64,000 nt of DNA from Savagea serpentis (GCF_015351395.1 NZ_JADKPV010000004.1:1-64000); one strand, 5' to 3'; positions 26,817 to 36,649 are shown, counted from the first letter of the stretch. Notes: generated from the sequence alone by a model not told the origin. Translations and numbers: made by a program.

Positions 26817-27080
26817 CTATTTATACTCTTTACGTGTCACAAGCGGGAATGTCATCGTTTGAGCTTCTACCTTCCCTTGAAATTCCAGAGCGAAAAAGCG
26901 AATTAAATATCGAAATTGTTTCGTTTCATAAGCATTATGTTCCGTCTCAGTTGCGTAGAAAAAGACAATTTCACCATTTAAACAATTGATTTGAATTAAA
27001 TGCTTATACGAACGATACAATTGTGGATAAATTATATTGAATTGTCCAACTGACAAATCATACTTCTCTAAATTCTTCAT
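26817..27080 (-). CDS. 87-aa protein of unknown function, divergent from an XRE regulator
   Basis: I chose the ATG at 27080 because AAAGGAG lies 6 nt upstream; a GTG 30 codons earlier (27170) is possible but lacks a clear ribosome site. The protein is soluble, rich in aromatic residues (Q-F-N-I-I-Y-P-Q-L-Y-R-S-Y-K-H-L, F-R-Y-L-I-R-F-F) and alternates beta-like stretches. I do not recognise a family. It shares a promoter gap with the XRE gene at 27312, in which a 30-bp palindrome lies, so it is probably controlled by that regulator. Confidence 0.6.
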   Translation of the reverse strand: MKNLEKYDLSVGQFNIIYPQLYRSYKHLIQINCLNGEIVFFYATETEHNAYETKQFRYLIRFFALEFQGKVEAQTMTFPLVTRKEYK

Positions 27081-27223
27081 TTTCACTCCTTTGAAAAATT
27101 TGCGAACGTGTATAAGATCATCTGGCAAGCTAGGCATAGACAATACAATTTTCTCCAATAGTCCTTTCACCCCATTTGAATTTTTATGATAATTTACTAT
27201 ATTTTCCTATCGTTCATTTGCGA

Positions 27224-27253
27224 AACTAACGATTTGTTAACAGTTTGTTAGTT
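27224..27253. promoter_or_regulatory. Symmetrical operator-like palindrome in the divergent XRE promoter region
   Basis: AACTAAC-N5-GTTAAC-N5-GTTAGTT. The outer arms and the inner GTTAAC share the same centre (27238.5). It lies between the two divergent genes, where an XRE regulator would bind to control both. Confidence 0.55.
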
Positions 27254-27311
27254 CCGTCAAATTTTTATTGATTCTTTTCTAAATTAATGAAAGGAAGGGT
27301 GTGAGATTAGG

Positions 27312-27803
27312 ATGCGTTTTTTTGGAGCACAGTTTAAAGAATATCGAGAAAGTTATTTAAACATTACCCAAACTGAAGCTGCTGCTGCTTTGAACATGAA
27401 AAAAGAATCCCTCTCTCAATACGAAACAGGCAGCCGAAAATTTCCTCCGGACGACTATCAAAAAGTCCGAATGACCTTTCAAATTCCGGATGATTATTTC
27501 ATCGCCATGGTGACCGGCACACCTTTAAAATCGGTCCGATCGAATGAACAAACATTACCGGAAGTGACGAAAGATTTACGCGTGGCATATCAACATCAAT
27601 TTATCGAACAATTTGAAGATGTCATTCTCGACAATGATGAAATGCGAGAGCTAATCGCACTTGTTGCTATGCTTGATAAAAAATATCAACGACAATTGTT
27701 AAATACGTTTAAAGGATTCACCAATTTATATCAAACTGAAATTGCACGAAATCATAAGTTACAAAAAGAACTCGATAAAGCGAAACAAAATCCGAAAGCT
27801 TAA
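27312..27803 (+). CDS. XRE-family transcriptional regulator
   Basis: 163 aa. An N-terminal helix-turn-helix (about residues 5-60: the L-N-I-T-Q-T-E-A-A-A-A-L-N-M-K-K-E-S-L-S-Q-Y-E segment is the Cro/C1 recognition unit) is followed by a helical C-terminal half (about 85-160) ending in a Lys-rich coiled coil, likely for dimerisation. It probably represses itself and the divergent 87-aa gene through the palindrome at 27224-27253. Ligand unknown. A short GTGG/CCAC hairpin follows the stop. The ribosome site is GGAAGG with a long spacing, so translation may be modest. Confidence 0.85.
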   Translation: MRFFGAQFKEYRESYLNITQTEAAAALNMKKESLSQYETGSRKFPPDDYQKVRMTFQIPDDYFIAMVTGTPLKSVRSNEQTLPEVTKDLRVAYQHQFIEQFEDVILDNDEMRELIALVAMLDKKYQRQLLNTFKGFTNLYQTEIARNHKLQKELDKAKQNPKA

Positions 27804-27807
27804 AGAA

Positions 27808-27836
27808 AAAGTGGCATGCGTGTCCACTTTCCTTCT
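27808..27836 (+). terminator. Weak terminator after the XRE gene
   Basis: AAAGTGG / CCACTTT hairpin followed by a T-rich but interrupted tract. Confidence 0.45.
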
Positions 27837-27865
27837 TTAAGCTTTTTTACATGCAAGACGCCTAG

Positions 27866-27894
27866 TTTTCAGAACGACGAAAAACATGTATAAT
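27866..27894 (+). promoter_or_regulatory. Promoter of the YwqB-position/ywqA operon
   Basis: TTTTCA (27866-27871), 17-nt spacer, perfect TATAAT (27889-27894) with an upstream TG two bases away. About 70 nt before the first gene. Confidence 0.6.
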
Positions 27895-27966
27895 TGGTAA
27901 AATATACGTTTAGCGATTCGACTAGACCTTGAAGTCCGTCGATTTGCGAAAGGAGTCTTTTTGATT

Positions 27967-29508
27967 ATGTTTTCTAAAGTAACAATCCCGCCATTTTTTG
28001 CTGAACGTGCGGAAGCTGCCATGGAAAGTGCTCTACTTTATTTAGATCCCTTCGTCTCTTTTGATATCGCTCAAAAGGCTTTGCGCGAGGTCCGTTTTGG
28101 AGATGTAGAATATATGTATTGCGATGAACGATTTTTCACCGTGACGTGGCGTATTCAAGATGACCACGTTACATTGCGCTTAGATGATGAAGTATTGCGC
28201 AACTATGATACGGAAGGAGTCGACTCCTCTTTATTATTGCCGATTTTTTTAACGTATCAATTGTTCTTTTCCTTGCAAGAGCGTCTTTCACTGTGGCGTA
28301 CGACTGACTCGATGAAAGCGCCTGACCGTTCTCCAGAGTCGTGGTTGGCACACTTTACACAATTGACGCAACAATTAACTAAAAAGGACTACCGCTCCAT
28401 TCGCGAATTAGAGAGACAACAAGCACTTGTGCGAGAACAATTCGTTCCCTTCCAACCATATGAATGGGAATGGCGACCGATTTTTACACTGTATCAATCT
28501 TTACTCATGGCGGAAGCCTTATTTCCGAAAATCGCGCAAACGTTAAATGAACAGCCAGCATTATTACAATATGAAAGCTGGATTGCCGAGCGTTTAGTGG
28601 AAGACATTTTAGATGAGGTGGAACGCGCAAAGGGACAGATGGTCGTATCCCATACACTCTTTGGAGTAGAACCTTTTTTATTAAAACTCCCGGAACTCGT
28701 CGAACGCGCGACGATGCAAATGACGGAGCTTTTTAAACCGCGCTTTCATTTATATCAAATGTTATGGAAGTCTTCGTTATTATCAACGACACAATACGAA
28801 GCCGAAAAAGAACGACTCGCACGCAGTACGCATCCGGATACGCCTTTTTTCCAAGCGTTCTTCCTCATCGAAGAAGGGGAAGATATCCCGCCTAGCTTTT
28901 CGATTGGCGAATGGACGGAAGAGCAATTGTTAACAGCTTTGCATTTTGCTGAGTATGCGGATGTGGAAGACCGTAGTGATATCGTGCGCCTCATTGCCGA
29001 TATTATGGAACAGGAATTGGAAACTTTATTACACCGCGACTTAGATCCGCTCATTTTAACGAAACGGCTACATATGATTGACCACCTCTTTTACTTCACA
29101 TCTGAACATCAAGAAGTACGAGAGAAAATGTTCCGCAAGTATCCGTTAGAAAGTCGCGAATTGTATAGTAATTTATTAATTGAAGATGAACGCTTCGATG
29201 AGTGGTTAGCGTTTAATCAAACGTTCGAAACCTCTCCTCATATTATCGAAAATCAATTAGACTTTGTCATCCAAAAGAGTCCGAAGCATGCCGTGCTTGC
29301 GATGCATCCGTTCGTCTTACGCGAAATCGATCAAAAAACACGTCCGCATTATAAACGGGCGGTCCGCTTTTTGAAAAAGATGCGCACATGTGCGAACCGC
29401 GCAGGTATGCATAGTTGGTGGAATACGTATATTGACGAGTTGCGTAATTCGTTCCGCCGTTTGCGCGCTTTGCAAGAAGAGATGGAGAAAGGGAAGATTT
29501 ATTTATGA
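27967..29508 (+). CDS. YwqB-position protein lacking a SWIM zinc motif
   Basis: 513 aa from ATG 27967 (AAAGGAG 11 nt upstream; a TTG two codons earlier at 5-nt spacing is an alternative). It is directly upstream of and coupled to a YwqA-type SNF2 helicase (ATGA overlap), the place where B. subtilis has YwqB, a SWIM zinc-finger protein. Here the expected C-x-C-x(n)-C-x-H motif is absent: the corresponding region (about 55-75) has one Cys in V-E-Y-M-Y-C-D-E-R-F-F-T-V-T-W. The rest is Glu/Leu-rich helical repeats. I infer a helicase partner, perhaps a divergent YwqB homologue that no longer binds zinc. Function unknown. Confidence 0.65.
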   Translation: MFSKVTIPPFFAERAEAAMESALLYLDPFVSFDIAQKALREVRFGDVEYMYCDERFFTVTWRIQDDHVTLRLDDEVLRNYDTEGVDSSLLLPIFLTYQLFFSLQERLSLWRTTDSMKAPDRSPESWLAHFTQLTQQLTKKDYRSIRELERQQALVREQFVPFQPYEWEWRPIFTLYQSLLMAEALFPKIAQTLNEQPALLQYESWIAERLVEDILDEVERAKGQMVVSHTLFGVEPFLLKLPELVERATMQMTELFKPRFHLYQMLWKSSLLSTTQYEAEKERLARSTHPDTPFFQAFFLIEEGEDIPPSFSIGEWTEEQLLTALHFAEYADVEDRSDIVRLIADIMEQELETLLHRDLDPLILTKRLHMIDHLFYFTSEHQEVREKMFRKYPLESRELYSNLLIEDERFDEWLAFNQTFETSPHIIENQLDFVIQKSPKHAVLAMHPFVLREIDQKTRPHYKRAVRFLKKMRTCANRAGMHSWWNTYIDELRNSFRRLRALQEEMEKGKIYL

Positions 29509-32192
29509 AACGAATCATCACGTTACACATTGAACAAAAGTCGAATCATTGGGCGCTCACTTCAAAGGATGACCGACCATTAAGCGCTTTTGAATTAGCC
29601 CAATGCATCGCCTTTCACGACTTCCCTTCGTCTCTTGGCTTGCAGTTAAACATGTCGGGAGATACCCTTTTACTGACGACTGAACAGCTGTTGCGCTTAC
29701 TCGATGAGTCGCGTCTTCACTTCATCGCTTTTCAAGGAGACGATGCGGCGTCAGAAGCTTACTTAACTGCGATTCGTCACGCAATCACGTGGTTGCAACA
29801 GAAAGATTGGCAAGCATTGTCTCTCGATGAGCAAGAGCGTTTTACATTCGAACATGAAGACCCGCTCGTCGCAAAACTGTTAACGACGTACATTAATGAA
29901 CGTTTCCGCGCGGTACCAACTGAACAATTGTCACGCGTTATGCAATTTATGGACGAACATGCGGTGCTTGAACAGGCGAACACTTTGCCGATTCACCTCG
30001 CGCTTCGCTTAACAGAACCTGAAGAAGAACAGACCGATTGGCTCGCTGAAGTGATCATTATTACAGAAAAGAATGCGCACTGGACACCTGCTCGTTCGAA
30101 AGTAAATGCACCGATTGAACAAGCGTTGTTAAAAAAGTGGAAGCCATATGCCGAAGAATTGGCGAACTTACAAAGTCAGCTCCTTTCTCTCTGTCCGACT
30201 TTTTCGGTCGATGAGGCCGAGCACTTTTTCTACGCTTCTTTAAACGAACGCCAAGTGCAACAATTGTTGAAGGAAGATTTAACGCTTTTGCGCGCCTTTC
30301 ATTTCGAAGTCATTTTACCTTCTTGGTTGAAGCAGTTAACGGAGACGAAAATAACTGCTCGTGCTGAAGCGATGACTTCATATAAAAAGACAGCTTCTTT
30401 CGATGATATTGTAGAGTTCGACTGGCAATTCGCAATCGGCGATCAACAGATCGACCGGGCGACTTTTGAACAATTGCTTGAAGAACAGCGCCAATTCATT
30501 CGGATTGCGGATGAGTGGTTTCACATTGACGACGTAGCACTTCAAAAGTTGAAAGCTTTAATCGAAGAGGCTGAAGCGAAAGAGTGGACGGTGCGTGAGT
30601 TGCTTCTCGAGCGACAAGCCGATGACGAAGACAATTCAAAAGCATTATTCCAAGATGATGGGGACTCTCCCGTTCTCGCCTTCACGTTAAATAAACAGTT
30701 GCGTCAATTCGCCAAAACATTCCGTGAGAAAAAAGAGATTCCTGTCGTTGCTCTTCCGAATACGCTTCAGGCGACCCTTCGCCCGTATCAGCGTGAAGGG
30801 TTCGACTGGCTCGTCTTTATGCGTCAATATGAATTCGGCGCTTGTTTGGCAGACGATATGGGTCTTGGAAAAACGATTCAACTCATTACGTACTTACTTC
30901 ATGTCAAAGAACAAAATCCCGCACAGCCACCTGCTCTCATCATTTGCCCAACAAGCGTGCTCGGCAACTGGCAAAAAGAACTCGAGCGATTCGCGCCATC
31001 ATTGAAAGTCCACGTACATTATGGGCAATCACGGGTCGGAGAACATTTCGGAGAGTGGATGAACGATACGGATGCGGACGTCATTTTGACGACGTATGGG
31101 ACAGCGACACAAGATAGCGAAGCGCTCCAACATGTCGTCTTCTCAACGATTGCACTCGATGAAGCGCAAAATATTAAAAATATGCAGACGAAACAATCGC
31201 GCGCAATCCGTTCGCTTCAAGGACATCATTATATCGCTTTGACAGGAACGCCGATCGAAAACCGATTAAGTGAATTGTGGGCGATTTTTGATTTTATGTT
31301 CCAAGGTTATTTTGGCAGCTTCACGACTTTTACGAAAGAATATATCATTCCGATTGAACGAGATGACGATGAAGCGACGAAACGAGAATTAAAACTTAAA
31401 ATCGAACCATTTTTATTACGACGTACCAAAAATGACCCTCACTTAAAGCTCGACCTCCCAGAAAAAGTCGAGCAAAATGAATATGTACCTTTAACCGAAG
31501 AACAAGCCGCACTTTACGAAGGCTATATTCAATCCGCACGGGAGAAAATGCATGACGCTTCGCCTTTTGAACGAAAAGGGATCGTACTCGCGATGTTGAA
31601 TCGCTTAAAACAATTATGCAATCACCCTGCACTTTATTTGAAAGAACCGATTGTCGATGCGCCGCGCTTAATGGAGCGTTCCTACAAACTCGACGAAATT
31701 GTTAAACGAAGCGCCCAAATCGCATCAGATGGTGAACAATGTTTAATCTTCACGCAGTATTTAGGGATGGGTGAACTCATTCAATATTGTCTTGCAGAAC
31801 AATACGGATTAGACGTACCCTTTTTAACAGGTAGCATGCGCAAAGATGAGCGAGATCGCCTCGTAGAAGCGTTTCAAAATCGTGAGTTTCCGATTTTCAT
31901 TTTATCGCTTCGCGCAGGTGGCACAGGTTTAAACTTAACGGCTGCCAATTACGTCTTACACGCAGACCGTTGGTGGAATCCTGCTGTTGAAAATCAAGCG
32001 ACAGACCGTGCGTATCGCATCGGGCAGACGAAATTCGTCCACGTCTCGAAATTCGTCACACTCGGGACAATCGAAGAAAAAATCGATAAAATGTTAGCGG
32101 AAAAGATGGCACTTTCCGACGAACTCGTTCAATCGAGCCGTTGGATTACCGAACTTTCCGATGATGAATTAGATCAGCTATTTTCACTTTAA
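29505..32192 (+). CDS. ywqA: SNF2-family DNA helicase (YwqA-like)
   Basis: 895 aa. The N-terminal half (about 1-410) is the low-complexity, family-specific extension of bacterial SNF2 proteins. The ATPase core begins with R-P-Y-Q-R-E-G-F-D-W-L near 427, Walker A D-D-M-G-L-G-K-T near 451, D-E-A-Q box, the T-G-T-P-I-E-N motif, and a C-terminal helicase lobe ending with L-R-A-G-G-T-G-L-N-L-T and D-R-A-Y-R-I-G-Q. It is an ATP-dependent DNA translocase of unclear role in Bacillus. The gene overlaps its upstream neighbour by four bases and ends in a strong terminator. Confidence 0.92.
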   Translation: MKRIITLHIEQKSNHWALTSKDDRPLSAFELAQCIAFHDFPSSLGLQLNMSGDTLLLTTEQLLRLLDESRLHFIAFQGDDAASEAYLTAIRHAITWLQQKDWQALSLDEQERFTFEHEDPLVAKLLTTYINERFRAVPTEQLSRVMQFMDEHAVLEQANTLPIHLALRLTEPEEEQTDWLAEVIIITEKNAHWTPARSKVNAPIEQALLKKWKPYAEELANLQSQLLSLCPTFSVDEAEHFFYASLNERQVQQLLKEDLTLLRAFHFEVILPSWLKQLTETKITARAEAMTSYKKTASFDDIVEFDWQFAIGDQQIDRATFEQLLEEQRQFIRIADEWFHIDDVALQKLKALIEEAEAKEWTVRELLLERQADDEDNSKALFQDDGDSPVLAFTLNKQLRQFAKTFREKKEIPVVALPNTLQATLRPYQREGFDWLVFMRQYEFGACLADDMGLGKTIQLITYLLHVKEQNPAQPPALIICPTSVLGNWQKELERFAPSLKVHVHYGQSRVGEHFGEWMNDTDADVILTTYGTATQDSEALQHVVFSTIALDEAQNIKNMQTKQSRAIRSLQGHHYIALTGTPIENRLSELWAIFDFMFQGYFGSFTTFTKEYIIPIERDDDEATKRELKLKIEPFLLRRTKNDPHLKLDLPEKVEQNEYVPLTEEQAALYEGYIQSAREKMHDASPFERKGIVLAMLNRLKQLCNHPALYLKEPIVDAPRLMERSYKLDEIVKRSAQIASDGEQCLIFTQYLGMGELIQYCLAEQYGLDVPFLTGSMRKDERDRLVEAFQNREFPIFILSLRAGGTGLNLTAANYVLHADRWWNPAVENQATDRAYRIGQTKFVHVSKFVTLGTIEEKIDKMLAEKMALSDELVQSSRWITELSDDELDQLFSL

Positions 32193-32198
32193 ACGAGT

Positions 32199-32234
32199 AA
32201 AAGACGACTAGCCCCTCAACTAGTCGTCTTTTTT
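32199..32234 (+). terminator. Terminator of ywqA
   Basis: Perfect 13-bp arms (AAAAGACGACTAG and complement) with T6 following. Confidence 0.9.
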
Positions 32235-32271
32235 GGCGTTTGCGCCTTCTTCCTTTTTGTGTCCTCTCATT

Positions 32272-32667
32272 TTAAAATAGCAATTGTGTGTTCGGTTCTA
32301 CATATTGTGGTGATGTATTCAATTCCTCATATTGTTCAGCCTGTGTAGACGTTGATTTTTTCGCTAAGAAATGGATGCGTTCGATGACAACTTCTGTCAC
32401 ATAACGCCTCGTTCCATCCTCTTGTTCATACGAGCGTGTTTGGATTCGGCCGACGATGGCGACGAGTTGTCCTTGTTCACAGTAAGTCGTCACGACTTCT
32501 GCCTGCCTTCCCCAGGCGACGCAATAAATGAAGTCCGCTTCCGGCCCTGAAGTCGTTTTGAAAGCTTTCGGAACAGCTAAAGTAAATGTTGCGCGCTGTT
32601 TACCGCTGTCCGTCACTTTCGTCTCAGGATTTCTTACAAAACGTCCTACTAAATTTACTTGATTCAC
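32272..32667 (-). CDS. ssbB: Second single-stranded DNA-binding protein (SsbB type)
   Basis: 131 aa from a GTG at 32667 with AAAGGAGGG 5 nt upstream; it opens (M)-N-Q-V-N-L-V-G-R-F, the standard SSB start. One OB-fold covers about 1-105 (G-R-x-x-R-N-P-E, F-T-L-A-V, D-F-I-Y-C-V-A-W-G, G-R-I-Q-T-R-S-Y). The C-terminal tip ends Q-L-L-F with no acidic D-D-D-x-P-F tail, as in B. subtilis SsbB, the SSB used in competence, while the essential SSB has that tail. Its position next to ywqA matches B. subtilis (ssbB/ywpH near ywqA). Expression conditions cannot be read from the upstream region. Confidence 0.88.
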   Translation of the reverse strand: MNQVNLVGRFVRNPETKVTDSGKQRATFTLAVPKAFKTTSGPEADFIYCVAWGRQAEVVTTYCEQGQLVAIVGRIQTRSYEQEDGTRRYVTEVVIERIHFLAKKSTSTQAEQYEELNTSPQYVEPNTQLLF

Positions 32668-32849
32668 TCTGTCCCTCCTTTCACTTCCACTATAAAAAAT
32701 TTCCTCGCTTCTCGCAAAAAGCGTTTTTACTTTTTGACTAAATTTCTGGCACCAATTTAACATTTTCTTCATCATTTTTTATAAAAATCGATTCATTTTC
32801 CGATTTTGCCCCGATTTCGAGGACTAATGTTTCGTTTTAATGAAAAACA

Positions 32850-32887
32850 TTAAAAAACACCTTTCTCCTACTTTCGGAAAAAGGTGC
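32850..32887 (-). terminator. Terminator of ywlC
   Basis: GCACCTTTTT / AAAGGTGT hairpin followed by T6 on the minus strand. Confidence 0.8.
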
Positions 32888-32893
32888 TACCTA

Positions 32894-33931
32894 TTATTGC
32901 TGGTCTTCTGGATAACGCTTGCCGTCTGCCGCTTTCGTCAAGCGATTCATCACCGCAGATCCGACGCCAGATACATTCGTTTCTACAGCGAGTATGACGT
33001 CCGCATCGGTAAGATCACATTGACGTAAAGCGCGATATAAATTCGCGGCCATGGTACGATGATCATTCAATTGACCGATAGAAAAATACCAATCCGCGGT
33101 TTTTTCAAACAGTTCATCTGGGCCGATAATGGCAATTTTTTGATTCTTCTCATGAATTTGTCGCACCGCTTCTTTCAATTCAATGACCGTCGGATCGACG
33201 ACGAATAATGGTGCTTCTGGTGCGTAATGCATATATTTCATACCAGGTGCACGCGGTGCTGCATGTGCTTTCACCGTAATATCTTCCTGAACCGGACCGA
33301 TAATTTTTTGAATGCTCTCCCGCGGTACACCTCCAGGACGTAAAATCGTCGGGGGCGTCGTCGTCATATCTAAAATCGTCGACTCAACGCCAACTGCTGT
33401 CGAGCCTCCGTCTAAAATGACAGGGACGCGACCGTTCAAATCTTGCGCTACGTGCGCTGCTTCCGTCGGGCTCGGCTTTCCGCTCCGGTTCGCACTCGGG
33501 GCTGCAATCGGCGCATCGACACGGCGCAGTAATTCTAATGCGACAGGGTGATCAGGCATGCGCAAACCGACCGTTTCTAAACCTGCCGTTACATTGCGCG
33601 CGACCTTTCCATGTTGTTGATGAAAAATTAATGTGAGTGGTCCAGGCCAAAAAGCATCCATTAAAGCATAAGCATCCGCCGAAACATTTTGTGCCAGTTG
33701 TTCCACTTGTGAAGTGCTTCCGATATGAACAATGAGCGGATTGTCCGAGGGACGTCCTTTCGCTTCGAAAATCGCTTGAACCGATTGTTCTTCTGTTGCG
33801 AGTGCCCCTAGTCCGTAAACCGTTTCAGTAGGAAAGGCGACGATGCCTCCTTCACGTAAAACAGCCGTCGCTCGTTCGTAGCCTTCGTTTGTCGTTTCAT
33901 CTTCTCGTATCGTATAAACCACTGTTTCCAC
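32894..33931 (-). CDS. ywlC: L-threonylcarbamoyladenylate synthase (Sua5/YwlC)
   Basis: 345 aa, GTG start with AAAGGGG 7 nt upstream. It has a YrdC/Sua5 domain (about 10-200: F-P-T-E-T-V-Y-G-L-G, K-G-R-P-S-D-N-P-L-I-V-H, P-S-A-N-R-S-G) plus the C-terminal Sua5 domain, joined by a proline-bearing linker (A-P-G-M-K-Y-M-H-Y-A-P). It makes threonylcarbamoyl-AMP from Thr, bicarbonate and ATP for the t6A37 modification of ANN-decoding tRNAs. It is the last gene of prfA-prmC-ywlC, the order also seen in B. subtilis; 27 nt separate it from prmC. Confidence 0.95.
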   Translation of the reverse strand: METVVYTIREDETTNEGYERATAVLREGGIVAFPTETVYGLGALATEEQSVQAIFEAKGRPSDNPLIVHIGSTSQVEQLAQNVSADAYALMDAFWPGPLTLIFHQQHGKVARNVTAGLETVGLRMPDHPVALELLRRVDAPIAAPSANRSGKPSPTEAAHVAQDLNGRVPVILDGGSTAVGVESTILDMTTTPPTILRPGGVPRESIQKIIGPVQEDITVKAHAAPRAPGMKYMHYAPEAPLFVVDPTVIELKEAVRQIHEKNQKIAIIGPDELFEKTADWYFSIGQLNDHRTMAANLYRALRQCDLTDADVILAVETNVSGVGSAVMNRLTKAADGKRYPEDQQ

Positions 33932-33958
33932 ATTTCTTCCCCTTTCTATTTCGAATCC

Positions 33959-34771
33959 TTAATCTAAAAGTGCATACACGATGCGATCTTTCCCGTGCAT
34001 ATCGCGTTCTGTTCCAACGACCGCTTTCGGAAATTTAGCTCGCAGCATTTGTTCGACTCGTTCTTTTTGTGCAAAACCAATTTCAAAAGCGACACAACGA
34101 GGATTTCCTTCGATCGCATGAATCCACTGTTCGTACAAAGCATACCCTTCATCTTCCGCAAAGAGCGCAAGATGTGGCTCATAGCGTAACGTGCTTTCGG
34201 ACATGAGTGATTTTTCATTTTCACTAATGTAAGGCGGATTCGATACGATAATGTCGAACGGTTGCTCTACGGATGTCAAGCCATCACTTTGGACGAATTG
34301 AATGTCTGCTTCAAGTGCATTTGCATTACGCTGCGCGACTTGTAGAGCCTCTGTCGAAATGTCTGTCGCAGTCACTTCGAATTTAGGGTTTTCTAATTTT
34401 AAAGTGAGAGCAATTGCACCGCTCCCCGTTCCGATATCGAGTACGCGCAACTGTTCTTTACCGAAGCGTTGTAAAATAAAATAAACGAGCTCTTCTGTTT
34501 CGGGTCTCGGAATTAAAACATGCTCGTTCACATAAAAAGTATACCCATAAAAATAAGCGCGTTCGAACGCATATTGTAGCGGATACCCTTCTTTCACTCG
34601 TTCGAGCACTCGCTGCAATACCGTCAATTCTCGCTCCGTCAGTTCAATCGTTCCCCCGTGTATGAGTTCCGCGTAGGAACATTGAAACAATTCTTCCACT
34701 ATGTAACGCGCAACGGAAGCATCGAATTGGCGTTCGAGCTCCTGCCGCACTTGTTGTTGCGTTTTACGCAT
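33959..34771 (-). CDS. prmC: Peptide chain release factor N5-glutamine methyltransferase PrmC
   Basis: 270 aa. An N-terminal helical RF-recognition domain (1-80), then a class I methyltransferase fold with the SAM loop [10 protein letters not shown] near 117 and the catalytic N-P-P-Y near 185. It methylates the Gln of the G-G-Q motif in RF1/RF2. The start lies inside the end of prfA (8-nt overlap), so enzyme and substrate are co-translated. Confidence 0.95.
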   Translation of the reverse strand: MRKTQQQVRQELERQFDASVARYIVEELFQCSYAELIHGGTIELTERELTVLQRVLERVKEGYPLQYAFERAYFYGYTFYVNEHVLIPRPETEELVYFILQRFGKEQLRVLDIGTGSGAIALTLKLENPKFEVTATDISTEALQVAQRNANALEADIQFVQSDGLTSVEQPFDIIVSNPPYISENEKSLMSESTLRYEPHLALFAEDEGYALYEQWIHAIEGNPRCVAFEIGFAQKERVEQMLRAKFPKAVVGTERDMHGKDRIVYALLD

Positions 34772-35840
34772 GTGAATTTAAACTTTCTAAATTCGCTGTC
34801 TGTTCTTCAATCATGAGCGCATCTAACAATTCATCGAGCTTCCCTTCGATAATTTGGTCGAGCTTTTGAATCGTTAAATTAATGCGATGATCTGTTACAC
34901 GATTTTGCGGGTAATTGTACGTGCGAATGCGTTCTGAACGATCTCCCGTACCGACCGCACTTTTACGTTGTTCTGCGTATTCCGCTTGCGCTTCTTGTTG
35001 CGCTGCGTCGTAGACACGTGCTTTCAATACTTTCATCGCTTTTTCACGGTTTTTAATTTGTGACTTTTCATCTTGCATCGATACGACGATTCCTGTCGGT
35101 AAGTGCGTAATACGAACCGCTGAGTCCGTCGTGTTAACGTGCTGTCCACCTGCTCCACTTGAACGGTACGTGTCGATTTTCAAATCTTCGTTGCGAATTT
35201 CGATGTCGACATCTTCCGCTTCTGGTAAACAAGCGACCGTTGCTGTCGACGTATGGACGCGTCCGCCTGATTCCGTCTCTGGAATACGTTGTACACGGTG
35301 TGCGCCGTTTTCGTATTTGAAACGAGAATACGCGCCTTGTCCTGTGATCATAAAGATGATCTCTTTATAACCACCGAGTTCTGTCGGTGACGCCTCGATC
35401 GTCTCGACACGCCAATTATGTGCTTCTGCATAACGGCTATACATGCGGTGTAAGTCCGCTGCGAAAAGTGCCGCTTCATCTCCACCTGCCGCACCGCGAA
35501 TTTCCATAATGACGTTTTTGTCATCGTTCGGGTCTTTCGGAATGAGTAATACTGTCAGACGCTCTTCCATTTCTTGAATGGCCGTCTCTAATTCATCGAT
35601 TTCCATTTTGACGAGTTCGCGCATTTCATCATCGAGTGATTCTTCTAACATCGGCTTCGTCGTTTCGTACTGTTCTTTCGCTTTTTTATATTCACGGTAG
35701 ACGTTTACCGTCTCTTGTAAATCAGAATGTTCTTTCGAATATTCACGTAATTTATCGATGTCACTCACAACATCTGGATCGCTCAATAATTCGTTTAAGT
35801 CGTTATATCGATCTTCTACTGCTTGTAATTTATCAAACAT
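34764..35840 (-). CDS. prfA: Peptide chain release factor 1
   Basis: 358 aa, full length. Coiled-coil domain 1, the codon-recognition loop P-E-T near residue 186, and the G-G-Q motif in [12 protein letters not shown] near 231. It recognises UAA/UAG and triggers peptide release. ATG start at 35840 with GAGGTG upstream. First gene of prfA-prmC-ywlC; the tdk terminator precedes it. Confidence 0.97.
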   Translation of the reverse strand: MFDKLQAVEDRYNDLNELLSDPDVVSDIDKLREYSKEHSDLQETVNVYREYKKAKEQYETTKPMLEESLDDEMRELVKMEIDELETAIQEMEERLTVLLIPKDPNDDKNVIMEIRGAAGGDEAALFAADLHRMYSRYAEAHNWRVETIEASPTELGGYKEIIFMITGQGAYSRFKYENGAHRVQRIPETESGGRVHTSTATVACLPEAEDVDIEIRNEDLKIDTYRSSGAGGQHVNTTDSAVRITHLPTGIVVSMQDEKSQIKNREKAMKVLKARVYDAAQQEAQAEYAEQRKSAVGTGDRSERIRTYNYPQNRVTDHRINLTIQKLDQIIEGKLDELLDALMIEEQTANLESLNSHA

Positions 35841-35922
35841 ATTTACACCTCTACTATTTTATCTATCTTCTTTTATTGTACGGGAAAAAGGTCCTCGTTT
35901 ACAATGTTTATCTCCAATTGAA

Positions 35923-35969
35923 AAAATCACAAAAATGAGAAAGCGGATGTCTTTCTTTTTTGTGATTTT
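35923..35969 (-). terminator. Terminator of tdk
   Basis: Long hairpin: AAAATCACAAAAA pairs with TTTTTGTGATTTT, with an inner GAGAAAG/CTTTCT extension. Confidence 0.8.
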
Positions 35970-35973
35970 CCCC

Positions 35974-36558
35974 CTATTGTTCTCGTTTTGGGACGAAATG
36001 ATGCGCACGGCAACGCGGTTCATACGCTTCTTGAGCTCCGACTAAAATGACGGGATCATCGTAGTAAGCTGGCTTACCATCGATGAGTCGCTGCGTGCGA
36101 CTTGAAGGAGAGCCACAGACCGTACAGACTGCTTGTAATTTCGTGACATGCTCGGCAATGGCCATCAATTTAGGCATCGGGCCGAACGGTTCTCCTCTAA
36201 AGTCTTGATCGAGCCCTGCTAAGATGACGCGAAACCCGCGTTCTGCGAGTGTTGATGCAACTTCTGGTAAAGCCGAATCAAAAAATTGGGCTTCATCGAT
36301 TGCAATGACATCGTAAGAAGCATCGACCTTATCTAATATCGTGCGTGATTGTTCGATCGGCATCGCAAGCGCCTCAGTCCCATCATGACTCACAATCGCT
36401 TCTTCACTATATCGATTATCGATCACCGGTTTAAATACGGCAATTTTTTGTTTTGCAAATTGTGCTCTTCGGACACGGCGAATGAGTTCTTCTGACTTCC
36501 CCGAAAACATACTTCCACAAATAACCTCTATCCAACCGCCTTGCATCGCTACGTACAT
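35974..36558 (-). CDS. tdk: Thymidine kinase
   Basis: 194 aa from the ATG at 36558, which has AAGGAGG 9 nt upstream; the ATG three codons earlier abuts that site. Type II kinase: P-loop [11 protein letters not shown] near 16, the D-E-A-Q-F-F Walker B/catalytic Glu near 92, and a zinc-ribbon lasso with C-T-V-C-G and a later C-R-A-H-H pair. It phosphorylates thymidine in the salvage pathway. It sits between rpmE and prfA as in many Bacillales. Confidence 0.96.
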   Translation of the reverse strand: MYVAMQGGWIEVICGSMFSGKSEELIRRVRRAQFAKQKIAVFKPVIDNRYSEEAIVSHDGTEALAMPIEQSRTILDKVDASYDVIAIDEAQFFDSALPEVASTLAERGFRVILAGLDQDFRGEPFGPMPKLMAIAEHVTKLQAVCTVCGSPSSRTQRLIDGKPAYYDDPVILVGAQEAYEPRCRAHHFVPKREQ

Positions 36559-36597
36559 CGTGCACATCCTCCTTTTAATCTATGTAAACAAATTGAA

Positions 36598-36631
36598 ATA
36601 CCCGCCATGTGCGGCAGCACGTGACGGGTAT
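36598..36631 (-). terminator. Terminator of rpmE
   Basis: Near-perfect hairpin (ATACCCG...CGGGTAT with 15-bp arms and a GGCA loop) just after the rpmE stop. The T-tract is short. Confidence 0.7.
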
Positions 36632-36649
36632 AAATCCACACTGTTTGTA

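Noticed and set aside
26817-27803. Toxin-antitoxin module for the 87-aa/XRE pair
   Set aside because: Genes are divergent rather than co-directional, and the small protein has no recognisable toxin motif.
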